64,000 bases of DNA, taken from NCBI RefSeq assembly GCF_015207985.1, contig NZ_JADEVV010000004.1, positions 1-64,000 on the forward strand, given 5' to 3'. Made by a program: the position numbers and the translations under genes. The notes beneath the pieces were generated by a model, which ran no database searches, had not been told where the DNA came from, and saw only the letters and a program-made list of their open reading frames with translations. Source of the stretch: Synechocystis salina LEGE 00031 (GTDB taxonomy: Bacteria; Cyanobacteriota; Cyanobacteriia; Cyanobacteriales; Microcystaceae). Every line of letters begins with the position of its first letter. Position 1 is the stretch's first letter. Shown here piece after piece: positions 28,137-36,566 of the stretch.

Positions 28137-29015
28137 ATGAAGACAGACAAATGGTTTTACGAATTATTTCTATCTCAACCCGGCATGTTGGCGGAATTAA
28201 TTCCCGGTATTGAAGCAAGCTGGCAGTTTGCCTACAGTGCACCGGTGATTAAAGAAAGGGAATTTCGCCTGGATGGATTGTTCAAACCCTTGTCCAATAA
28301 TCCTCTAATACCATTGGTGTTTGCAGAAGCCCAAATGCAGACAGATTTCACCTTTTACGGGCGATATTTTGCTGAAATATTCCTTTACTTGGAGCAATAT
28401 CAGGTAAAAAATACCTGGCGAGGACTGTTAATTTTACAAAATCGAGAGCAGAAACTTGGTCCAGATTTGCCTTATGAAGATTTGTTAGAACAGCGCATAG
28501 CCAAGCTATATCTCAGCGATCTGCAGAATCAACAAGGGTTGCAATCTAATTTCGCCCTGCTACAACTGCTAGTGTTGGACCAAGAAGCAAGCGCAAACGT
28601 TGGTAAAAGAATTTTGCACGAAGCGGAGACAGAAGCTGAATTTCAACGCCGACTAACTTTGATCGAGGCTATACTGGCCAATAAATTTCCAGATTTGACC
28701 AAGGAAGCCATCATGCAAATATTAGACTTGAAGAAAACGGATATTACCCAGTCCCGCTTTTATCAAGAAATTATCCAAGAAGGACTCCAAGAAGGTCATG
28801 AGAAGGGTCGCCAGGAGGGTCGCCAGGAGGGTCGTCAAAATGAAGCCTTGATCCTAGTGTTGCGCCTATTAAACCGTCGTCTGGGTAGACTGCCAGTAGT
28901 TCAGGTGGAGCGAATCCAGAAACTATCGATCGCTGAGTTGGAAGATTTGGGGGAAGCATTGTTGGATTTTACGGAGACGACCGACCTAGAAGTGTATTTA
29001 GAAAAGTTGGGATAA
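28137..29015 (+). CDS. DUF2887 / Rpn-like PD-(D/E)XK nuclease-family protein
   Basis: The 292-residue protein has the N-terminal pattern of the DUF2887/Rpn (recombination-promoting nuclease, transposase-31-like) group. Candidate catalytic residues are EFRLDGLF near residue 42 and VFAEAQMQTD near 62, followed by FAEIFLYLEQY. The C-terminal part is helical and contains GRQEGRQEGRQNEA, encoded by a short tandem repeat, then LLNRRLGRLPVVQVERIQKLS. Members are abundant and variable in cyanobacteria; biochemical roles are poorly known. It starts 6 bases after the proB stop codon, so it probably shares that transcript. Confidence 0.8.
   Translation: MKTDKWFYELFLSQPGMLAELIPGIEASWQFAYSAPVIKEREFRLDGLFKPLSNNPLIPLVFAEAQMQTDFTFYGRYFAEIFLYLEQYQVKNTWRGLLILQNREQKLGPDLPYEDLLEQRIAKLYLSDLQNQQGLQSNFALLQLLVLDQEASANVGKRILHEAETEAEFQRRLTLIEAILANKFPDLTKEAIMQILDLKKTDITQSRFYQEIIQEGLQEGHEKGRQEGRQEGRQNEALILVLRLLNRRLGRLPVVQVERIQKLSIAELEDLGEALLDFTETTDLEVYLEKLG
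28806..28839 (+). repeat. 12-bp in-frame tandem repeat in the DUF2887 gene
   Basis: The unit GGTCGCCAGGAG occurs twice exactly and then once partially (GGTCGTCAAA). It encodes the repeated GRQE segment. The unit is a multiple of three, so gain or loss would change the length of the linker but not the frame. Confidence 0.85.
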
Positions 29016-29425
29016 TGCTCAAAAATTGGTGGCGATCAGCTAGAGTAATGAGTTATTGAAATCCTGATGTAGTCTGGCATTGTGCCCATTGGACTGCGGA
29101 AGATAAAGTTTTGTAAATCAAGAAAAAGTATCTGGTTTTAACCCTTCCTAAGCAATTAGACTTAAGGAAGAACATGGTTCAGGTATGGAATTTTTTGGTC
29201 TAAAAACTGAAGTTTCTAGGAGTGCGATTTAAAAAGCCGTTATCCGACCCAGCTACCCTGGCAAATATTGCGAATTAGTCCCTAACGAGTCTCAAAAAGA
29301 ACCGTATTTCGCAACTGACAAGCTTTAGGGAATTGCTTTGACCAGATTTAAAACAGTTTTTACTACCTCGAAAAAACCAGTTTCTGCCACTCGAAAATTC
29401 TGCCTTAAATTTGGGCGTTAAAACT
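29016..29425. other. Intergenic region before the PAS histidine kinase
   Basis: I see no gene in these roughly 410 bases. There is an imperfect inverted repeat (CTTCCTAAG and CTTAAGGAAG, 29144-29170) without a T-tract, and no clear promoter. Codon-like structure is lacking in all frames. Confidence 0.4.
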
Positions 29426-31456
29426 ATGTCCGCTTTTTTGCTCGGTTCTGAACCAGAGGGATTTTTACAGAAAGTGGCCGGAGTAATTCCGGGCTGGTTG
29501 TATGGTTTTGTGCAACGTAGCGATGATTCCATTGCCTTCACCTATATCAGCTCCCAAATTGAGGTTGTGCACGAAGTCTCTGCCACTGCCGTGTTGGCCG
29601 ATGCCGAGATACTCCTGCGGCAGATCCATCCTGACGACTGGCTCCACTACCGCCAAACCCTGGCCTACAGCCGAGCTACCCTAGAACCATTATTTTTAGA
29701 ATGGCGCATCATTACCCCTTCAGGGAAGCTTAAATATTTACGGACTAACTCTCAACCAGAAAGGTTGCCCAATCAAGATACCTTTTGGTACGGCATGGTC
29801 TTGGACATTACAGCAGAAAAGCAGAGCCAAGAAGAATTAATCCAATTAAATAATGATCTCCAAGAAAGCGAACAAAGATTTCGTCTAGCCTTTGAAAATG
29901 CTAACGTTGGTGTGTGTTTGGTAAATCTTGAAGGCAACTTAATCAAGGTAAACCAAAAAATGGCGGATATATTTGGCTACACTCCGGAGCAAATGCAATC
30001 CATGAATGTCAATGATTTGACAGTTCCGGAAGACAAAAGTTTGAGTACAAAGGTAATGAATGAAGCCATTCACCAACATGTGAATTTTGCTACTTTTAAA
30101 AAACGCTATATTCATAGTCAGGGACATATCATTTATGGGGAAGTTTGCACTTCTTTGGTGCGGGATATAAATTGCCAGCCATTATATTTTATTTCCCATG
30201 TTCAGGATATTAGTCAACGCATTGAAGATGAGAAAAAAATAACTCAATCTAGGGACGAAATCCAAAAAATTAATCAGCAATTGGAAGAGAGGGTCAAACT
30301 TAGAACGATAGAAGTTTATGAACAACAACAACTCCTACAACTTTATTTTGACCAGTCTATTATTGGCATGGCCATAGTATCCGTTGATAAATTTTGCTGT
30401 AATGTGAATCAAAAATTTTCGGAAATAGTGGGCTATTCCCCTGAAGAGTTGCGGATCAAAACCTGGGCAGAAATTACTCATCCCGATGACATAGAGTTGG
30501 ACCTAGGTAATTATCAACGTGTATTAGACGGAGAAATAGATGGTTACCAAATTGATAAGCGCTACATCCATAAAAATGGCCATGCTGTTTACGCTAATCT
30601 CGGGGTCCAGGCTCATCGTCGTCCCGATGGTAGTTTGAACTTTTGCGTGGTGATGATCCAAGACATTGGCGATCGTAAGGCTATGGAAAACAGCATCTCT
30701 TTGGCTTTGCAGCGGGAAAAGGAGCTAAATGAACTGCGTTCTCAATTCATTACTTCCATCTCTCATCAGTTTCGTACCCCTTTAACAACCATTGCCTGTG
30801 CCGCTTCAATTATGGAAAAGTTCCAGGGAAAAATTACCAGGGAAAAACAAGGTCAATATCTACATTCAATTCTCAAAAGCGTTAAATACATTGATGAGTT
30901 AATCAATGACATCACCACAATTAACCTTAATACCGAAGAAGTAGAGCCTATGGTGATCGATGGAGACTTAATTGATTTTTGTCACGAGTTAATTGATAAA
31001 ATTGAATATCTCTATGCACCATACAAAATCAATTTTCATCCTGACTTAGCCATAGGCTCAAATACAGAATGTGAGCAAGTAATAGTGAGATTTGATCCTG
31101 TATTACTAGCGCCAATTTTGAATCATTTACTGACTAACGGGATTAAGTATTCCCCCACCAATTTCACCATTGATTTTCATCTGCGAGAATCTCCCCAGGA
31201 AATAATTTTTGATGTTTTAGATTATGGCATCGGCATCCCGAAAACAGATTTCGAAAAAATTTTCGAGCCATTTCAGCGGGGTTCCAACGTGGGGCATATT
31301 GCCGGCATTGGCATTGGTTTGACGATCGCCAGAAAATTGGTAACCTTCTATGGGGGTAAAATCGAGATCCAAAGTGAGCTAGGGGAGGGCACCAGGGTGT
31401 CTTTATCCATTCCTAAATGGCCCTTTACCAATATCCCATGGGACTCTCCAGCCTGA
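29426..31456 (+). CDS. PAS-domain sensor histidine kinase
   Basis: The 676-residue kinase appears soluble because it has no clear membrane segments. It holds three PAS modules with PAC-type ends: the first at about residues 15-130, the second about 150-270 (FRLAFENANVGVCLVNLEGN), the third about 310-430 (FDQSIIGMAIVSVD). A short coiled coil precedes the third PAS. The H-box ITSISHQFRTPLTT is near residue 452, the N-box HLLTNGIKYSP near 575, and the G-boxes are DYGIGIP and GIGIGLTIARKLV. The start at ATG 29426 is preferred over an in-frame TTG 15 bases upstream. There is no receiver domain and no adjacent response regulator, so its partner is unknown. The end overlaps the next gene. Confidence 0.93.
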   Translation: MSAFLLGSEPEGFLQKVAGVIPGWLYGFVQRSDDSIAFTYISSQIEVVHEVSATAVLADAEILLRQIHPDDWLHYRQTLAYSRATLEPLFLEWRIITPSGKLKYLRTNSQPERLPNQDTFWYGMVLDITAEKQSQEELIQLNNDLQESEQRFRLAFENANVGVCLVNLEGNLIKVNQKMADIFGYTPEQMQSMNVNDLTVPEDKSLSTKVMNEAIHQHVNFATFKKRYIHSQGHIIYGEVCTSLVRDINCQPLYFISHVQDISQRIEDEKKITQSRDEIQKINQQLEERVKLRTIEVYEQQQLLQLYFDQSIIGMAIVSVDKFCCNVNQKFSEIVGYSPEELRIKTWAEITHPDDIELDLGNYQRVLDGEIDGYQIDKRYIHKNGHAVYANLGVQAHRRPDGSLNFCVVMIQDIGDRKAMENSISLALQREKELNELRSQFITSISHQFRTPLTTIACAASIMEKFQGKITREKQGQYLHSILKSVKYIDELINDITTINLNTEEVEPMVIDGDLIDFCHELIDKIEYLYAPYKINFHPDLAIGSNTECEQVIVRFDPVLLAPILNHLLTNGIKYSPTNFTIDFHLRESPQEIIFDVLDYGIGIPKTDFEKIFEPFQRGSNVGHIAGIGIGLTIARKLVTFYGGKIEIQSELGEGTRVSLSIPKWPFTNIPWDSPA

Positions 31457-32676
31457 CGGTTGTAGAAAAACTATTAATCTTTTCGGAAATAATGCTGATC
31501 ATTGCCATACTTTGCCTGGGGTTGTTAGTGTCCCAGGGGGTAGCCAGTTTAATTTTGCTCAGTCGTTTGGCCAAAGGAGCACGGCGGCGATCGCCATTGA
31601 CACCAGTATTTCTGCCGGAAGACGGGGTTCGCAATGTCTCGGTAGTGGTGCCTACGTTGAATGAGGCAGCCCGGGTAACTCCGTGTTTAGTGGGTTTGGC
31701 ACAACAGGGGCCACCGTTAAGGGAAATTTTAGTGGTGGATAGTCGTTCCACCGATGGCACCCAGGCGGTGGTGCAAGCTAGGCAAAAAGATAATCCCCGT
31801 TTGCAACTGCTGACCGATGATCCTTTGCCGGATAACTGGGTGGGGCGACCCTGGGCCTTGAACTATGGTTTTAGGCAGAGTGATGCCGCTAGCGAGTGGA
31901 TTTTGGGCATTGATGCCGATACCCAACCCCAACCGGGGCTAGTGGCCAGCGTGGTGCAGGCAGCGGAAGAAGAGGGTTACGACATACTTTCCCTGTCGCC
32001 TCAATTTATTTTGCAATCCCCTGGGGAATGGTGGCTGCAACCGGCTTTGCTGATGACTTTGCTCTATCGCTTTGAGTCCGCTGGGGTGAGGCAACAGGCA
32101 CCGGAAACGGTGATGGCCAATGGTCAATGTTTTCTCTGTCGGCGATCGGTGCTGGAGGCCTTGCAGGGTTATGAACTGGCGGCCCGCTCCTTTTGTGATG
32201 ATGTGACCTTAGCTAGGGCGGCGGCCCAACGGGGTTATCGGGTGGGCTTTTTAGATGGCGCCAATTTAATCCGGGTGAGAATGTACGAAGGGATTGGTGA
32301 AACCTGGCGAGAATGGGGGCGATCGCTCGATCTCAAAGATGCCACGGTGCCGGCCCGGTTATGGGCAGAGGTGATTTTTCTGCTATTGGTGCAGGGTTTG
32401 CCCATTTTGCTTTTTTCCCTGTTGTTGATGCTCTGGGGAGAAGACTTTGATTTTTTAACCCTCCGCTTGGCGATCGCCGTCAATGGCTTTTTACTCCTAA
32501 TCCGTTGGGCTATGCTATGGGCAATTTATCCTTCCTATTACCGACCTTCGGGACAGGGGGCCTGGAGTTATTGGCTTTCTCCCCTGGCGGATCCGTTGGC
32601 AGTGGCCCGAATTATCATTTCCGCCTCCCAAACCCCCAAACAATGGCGGGGAAGGGTTTACCCCGGTGCGTCCTAG
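31438..32676 (+). CDS. Family 2 glycosyltransferase, CruG-like
   Basis: This membrane-associated GT-A glycosyltransferase has an N-terminal hydrophobic helix, the nucleotide-sugar motif VSVVVPTLNEAARVTPCL near residue 60, VVDSRSTDGTQ near 97 and the DxD-type GIDADTQPQPG near 155. C-terminal membrane helices follow from about residue 300. The overall pattern resembles CruG, the 2'-O-glycosyltransferase that makes myxoxanthophyll glycosides in cyanobacteria, and sll1004 of PCC 6803 (both from memory). Substrate assignment is tentative. The start is ATG 31438, overlapping the kinase gene by 19 bases; ATG 31417 is an alternative. Confidence 0.75.
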   Translation: MGLSSLTVVEKLLIFSEIMLIIAILCLGLLVSQGVASLILLSRLAKGARRRSPLTPVFLPEDGVRNVSVVVPTLNEAARVTPCLVGLAQQGPPLREILVVDSRSTDGTQAVVQARQKDNPRLQLLTDDPLPDNWVGRPWALNYGFRQSDAASEWILGIDADTQPQPGLVASVVQAAEEEGYDILSLSPQFILQSPGEWWLQPALLMTLLYRFESAGVRQQAPETVMANGQCFLCRRSVLEALQGYELAARSFCDDVTLARAAAQRGYRVGFLDGANLIRVRMYEGIGETWREWGRSLDLKDATVPARLWAEVIFLLLVQGLPILLFSLLLMLWGEDFDFLTLRLAIAVNGFLLLIRWAMLWAIYPSYYRPSGQGAWSYWLSPLADPLAVARIIISASQTPKQWRGRVYPGAS

Positions 32677-32807
32677 GATGGCTCAACTTCATCGGGAAAA
32701 ATTGGCATTGCCGCAAACTTTGCCAACCCATGTAAACGTTTTGCCCCAATTAAAAATCATCTTCTGATTCCCCGTTGTACTGGCCAGATTAATTAATTGC
32801 TAATTTT

Positions 32808-33617
32808 ATGGATGCCACTGCCCCCATTCTCCAAGCCCTAGAAAAATTAATTGCCGTAGTGGCCCAACTGCGATCGCCAGAGGGGGGATGCCCCTGGGAT
32901 TTGGCCCAAACCCAACAAAGTTTAATTCCCTACGTGGTGGAAGAAGCCTACGAAGTAGTTCACGCTCTACAAGGCCAAGACCAAACGGCGATCGCCGAAG
33001 AGTTGGGGGATTTACTGCTCCAGGTGGTGCTCCAAGCCCAAGTTGCGCAAGATTTAGGCCACTTCAATTTGCAGCAGGTGGCAGAAGGCATTACCGCAAA
33101 GCTTATCCGTCGTCATCCCCATGTCTTTGCCGAGGTAACAGTTAGTAATGCCGAGGAAGTGAAAGCCAATTGGCAGGCAATTAAAGCAGAGGAAAAGGGT
33201 TTAAGCCCCGACCAACCAGAACTTTTAAGCTCCAAACTGGAACGCTATAACAGTACATTGCCCCCTCTGATGGCCAGTAGTAAAATTTCCCAGAAAGCGG
33301 CGGCGGTGGGCTTTGAATGGCCAGATATTGAAGGTGTCTGGGCTAAATTTAACGAAGAATTAACCGAGTTTAAACAGGCTTTGGCCACGACAGACAAAGA
33401 ACATCAACAGGCAGAATTGGGAGATTTACTATTCACCCTCATTAACCTGGCTCGTTGGTACAAGTTGGACGCTTCCCTCGCCCTCCACGGCACAAATCAA
33501 AGATTTATTCAACGGCTGCAATTAATGGAAAAATTTGCCGATCGCCCGTTGGATAAATACAATCTGGAAGCATTGGAAACCCTATGGCAGAGGGCAAAAA
33601 AACAACTCAATCAATAA
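32808..33617 (+). CDS. mazG: Nucleoside triphosphate pyrophosphohydrolase MazG
   Basis: MazG hydrolyses non-canonical and excess nucleoside triphosphates to monophosphate and pyrophosphate. The 269-residue protein has two MazG domains. The first has RSPEGGCPWDLAQTQQSL near residue 22 and the metal-binding VVEEAYEVVHAL and EELGDLLLQVV. The second has FNEELTEFKQAL and AELGDLLFTLINLARW near residue 205. Family length is typical. It lies 131 bases after the glycosyltransferase, the same neighbourhood as sll1004-sll1005 in PCC 6803 (from memory). Confidence 0.95.
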   Translation: MDATAPILQALEKLIAVVAQLRSPEGGCPWDLAQTQQSLIPYVVEEAYEVVHALQGQDQTAIAEELGDLLLQVVLQAQVAQDLGHFNLQQVAEGITAKLIRRHPHVFAEVTVSNAEEVKANWQAIKAEEKGLSPDQPELLSSKLERYNSTLPPLMASSKISQKAAAVGFEWPDIEGVWAKFNEELTEFKQALATTDKEHQQAELGDLLFTLINLARWYKLDASLALHGTNQRFIQRLQLMEKFADRPLDKYNLEALETLWQRAKKQLNQ

Positions 33618-33779
33618 ATTCACCCATTGCTCTGAGTTAAATTTTTCTAGTTCATTTCTAAGCAGATCGTTGTCGTTAATTTCTTCCAGTTCCAGAATTG
33701 CCCCGTTATCATCCCCTATCCCTGGCGATCGCCTGGTACGGTGAAAGTTCAGTGGCGAGCAATGGAGGAAAATTGGGGC

Positions 33780-34859
33780 ATGAACATCACCAAAACAGAC
33801 CTGGTCTGGGCGATAGAGCAAGGATACTTATCCGCCGAGCAAGCCGAACAATTATGGCAAGCCTGGACAGAACATAAAGGCCTCCTTGCCATGGAAGAAG
33901 AAAGGGAAAACAGTGATTCCCCACCGTTGCGATTCGACTTTGCCAACGTCGCTTTTTACTTTGGCGCCTTGATTGTAATTGTGGCCATGGTTTTCCTCGG
34001 TACCATTGTTTGGGATGCCCTGGGGGGATTTGGTCTATTCACCGTGGCGGTGGTGTATGCAGTGGGTTTAACCCTAGTGGGTCAATGGCTTTATTTCCAG
34101 CAAAAATTACCCGTTCCCGGCGGTTTATTAATTACCATCGCTGTGTGGATGACCCCCTTGGCCATTTATGGACTGCAACGGGGTTTTGGGTTAATTTCCC
34201 TTGATGATCCATCTGTGTACCGCAATTTATCCACCTGGTTAGTCAGCGGCCGTTTTCCCCTGGCCATGGGCACCATTATTGCCAGTTTATTGGCTTTACG
34301 CTTCATCCACTTTCCCTTCCTCACCTTTCCCCTCGCCTTTTGCCTCTGGTTCCTCTCCATTGATATTCCCCCCCTCATCTACGGAGAGACAGTCAGTTTC
34401 ACTACCGCAGCCCACTTGACCCTAGGCTTTGGCATTGTTTGTTTGGCGATCGCCTATGGGGTGGATTTACGTTGGCGACGCAGCCGGGGAGATTACAGCT
34501 TTTGGCTCTACCTTTTTGGACTGATTAGTTTTTGGTTTAGTCTCTTAGCCACCGGGCAGGATACGGAATGGTACCGACTACTTTTTTGTCTAATCAATTT
34601 AGGTCTGATGGCTTTCTCAATTCTCCTTAAACGGCGACTATTTATGGTGTTTGGCGTCATTGGAGTGTTCGGCTACATCAGTTATCTCGCCTTCCAAGTC
34701 TTTGCCGATTCCCTCCTCTTCCCCTTTGCTCTCTCTGCCCTGGGCCTAGCCATCATTGCCGTTGGCGTACTGTACCAAAAACATTACCGTGTGGTGGAAG
34801 CCTATTTTGACAATCTACTCCCTCCCCAGTGGCGTAATTTTTTGCCCAGGGAGCGGTAG
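33780..34859 (+). CDS. DUF2157 membrane protein
   Basis: The protein starts with a short helical cytosolic region (about residues 1-45: ITKTDLVWAIEQGYLSAEQAEQLWQAW), as in DUF2157 proteins, followed by about nine or ten membrane helices. The function is unknown. The frame is open from 33741, but GGAGGA at 33764-33769 lies 10 bases before the ATG at 33780, which also begins the conserved region. It is alone between mazG and the exchanger gene on the opposite strand. Confidence 0.8.
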   Translation: MNITKTDLVWAIEQGYLSAEQAEQLWQAWTEHKGLLAMEEERENSDSPPLRFDFANVAFYFGALIVIVAMVFLGTIVWDALGGFGLFTVAVVYAVGLTLVGQWLYFQQKLPVPGGLLITIAVWMTPLAIYGLQRGFGLISLDDPSVYRNLSTWLVSGRFPLAMGTIIASLLALRFIHFPFLTFPLAFCLWFLSIDIPPLIYGETVSFTTAAHLTLGFGIVCLAIAYGVDLRWRRSRGDYSFWLYLFGLISFWFSLLATGQDTEWYRLLFCLINLGLMAFSILLKRRLFMVFGVIGVFGYISYLAFQVFADSLLFPFALSALGLAIIAVGVLYQKHYRVVEAYFDNLLPPQWRNFLPRER

Positions 34860-35098
34860 AGGTATCGCATTACCATCAATACAACCCCTATTATTTGCCT
34901 AACTCGGTAACGGGGACCGTCAGTTTTAGACTAGTTTTGATAACTTCTTTCAATAGTGCTCGTACTAACTACACCGTGGTGATCATGAACGAGGATTCGG
35001 TTGCCGGCAAAAGGATGTCCCCTTGGGGAATAAGGTGAAACCAATCATTAAAGTCCCGTTTTCTCGTCTCTCATTTCTGATGCCCCACGGGTTCCCCT

Positions 35099-36187
35099 TT
35101 ACCCTTTGGAACGGCGCAGCTCTGGCCAGAGGGATAGGACTAGGGCAAAAATCGTTGCGGGCATGACCCCAAAAAGCAAAATCCTATTAAATAGGTCAAT
35201 ATTTGTATTTTGGGTGGCGCCCAACACAATGTAGGCGGTATAGGCAATGTAATAGGCTAAAAATAGGCACCCTTCCCACCGAGAAATTAAGCGACCACTA
35301 ATGAATACAGGCAAACACACCAGCGCCACTGCACACATAACCGGCAAGTCGAATCGGATCGCTTCCGTCGATACCCGTATCCCTTCCGGTGATATGAGAG
35401 CGGAAAAACCCAACACCGCCAAAATATTAAAAATATTACTGCCAATCACATTACCTACTGCGATATCTCGCTCGCCGCGATAACTAGCCACCACCGATGT
35501 GGCTAACTCCGGCAAAGAAGTTCCAGCAGAAACCAGGGTTAAGCCAATAACTAACTCACTAATGCCAAAGGTTTTGGCGATCGCCACGGAACTGGACACT
35601 AATAATCGAGACCCGAATACCAATAGGCAGATTCCTCCTAGGATATAAACCACCTGGAGGGCGATTTGTTTACCTGTTTTGGGCACCGTCCCCCCAAATT
35701 CTTGGAGATATTCTTCTTCAACGGCGGGATTACGTTCCTTTTTGCTCTGGCGAATTAGAAATCCGGTGTACAAAATGGACCCTGTGGCAAAAATGGCCCC
35801 ATCTACCCGGCTAATCAGCCCATCCAACCCGAACATCATGGCCAAGCCTGACACCCCAATCAAAATGGGTACATCCAAGCGAATCAATTGCTGATCCACG
35901 ACCAGAGGAGTCACGATGGAACAGATACCCAGAATAAGCAAAACATTAAAAATGTTACTGCCTACCACGTTTCCCAGGGCAATGTCCGCCTGACCAGCAA
36001 GGGCCGATTGGAGACTCACCACCATTTCCGGCATACTGGTGCCATAGGCCACAATGGTCAACCCTATAATCAGGGGAGAAAGCCCCACCATTAAGGCGAT
36101 GCGGGACGCCCCTTTTACTAAAACTTCCGCACCGACAACAAGAACGGTTAATCCGATCGCCAGACTAACCCAAGTTATCCAATTCAT
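35099..36187 (-). CDS. Calcium/sodium antiporter (CaCA family, YrbG-like)
   Basis: The 362-residue membrane protein has the two inverted alpha-repeats of CaCA exchangers. The first is VGLSPLIIGLTIVAYGTSMPEM near residue 34, with GNVVGSNIFNVLLILG near 73. The second is ELVIGLTLVSAGTSLPEL near 213, with GNVIGSNIFNILAVLG near 248. About ten membrane helices are predicted with a loop near residue 140-170. The family exchanges calcium for sodium or protons; the ion pair here is not determined. It may match slr0681 of PCC 6803 (from memory). Confidence 0.93.
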   Translation of the reverse strand: MNWITWVSLAIGLTVLVVGAEVLVKGASRIALMVGLSPLIIGLTIVAYGTSMPEMVVSLQSALAGQADIALGNVVGSNIFNVLLILGICSIVTPLVVDQQLIRLDVPILIGVSGLAMMFGLDGLISRVDGAIFATGSILYTGFLIRQSKKERNPAVEEEYLQEFGGTVPKTGKQIALQVVYILGGICLLVFGSRLLVSSSVAIAKTFGISELVIGLTLVSAGTSLPELATSVVASYRGERDIAVGNVIGSNIFNILAVLGFSALISPEGIRVSTEAIRFDLPVMCAVALVCLPVFISGRLISRWEGCLFLAYYIAYTAYIVLGATQNTNIDLFNRILLFGVMPATIFALVLSLWPELRRSKG

Positions 36188-36566
36188 GCTGTTGTAGCTC
36201 CCGAGGGGTAAAAAAGACGGAAAAAAGGGTTTTGCCTAAAGGAAATGCACCGAGTGCGAAGGATCGGGTAGGAAAAACTTGGAATAGGTTCCCCCAAAGG
36301 GGTACAAACCATTATTCCCGAAGAAGGGCCCAATGGTTAAGGAGAATTTAGGCGGTGGCCAGGTTTTCTTTCGCAATGGCGATCTCCCTGAGGATGCTGG
36401 TAAGGTCAACGTGTTTGGAAAGTTTTATTCCGCTCCCTAAATCGACCCACTAAAGCTCTGGCAATACTGGGGGACTTTCATTCAGTTTCCCCCCAAATGG
36501 GCGGGGAAGGGGGCCTTTAAAACAGGTTCTAACAACGGTTGAGCATAAACATGGCAAAGAAAAAAT
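36188..36566. other. Intergenic region between antiporter and feoB
   Basis: These 379 bases contain no confident gene. A 35-codon frame lies on the plus strand at 36333-36440 (begins MVKENLGGGQVFFRNGD), but it has no clear ribosome site or recognisable domain. The antiporter leader (36188 to about 36300) is purine-rich and could contain its promoter. A GC-rich inverted repeat (TTCCCC to GGGGAA near 36487-36510) lacks a T-tract. I do not recognise a known riboswitch. Confidence 0.35.
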
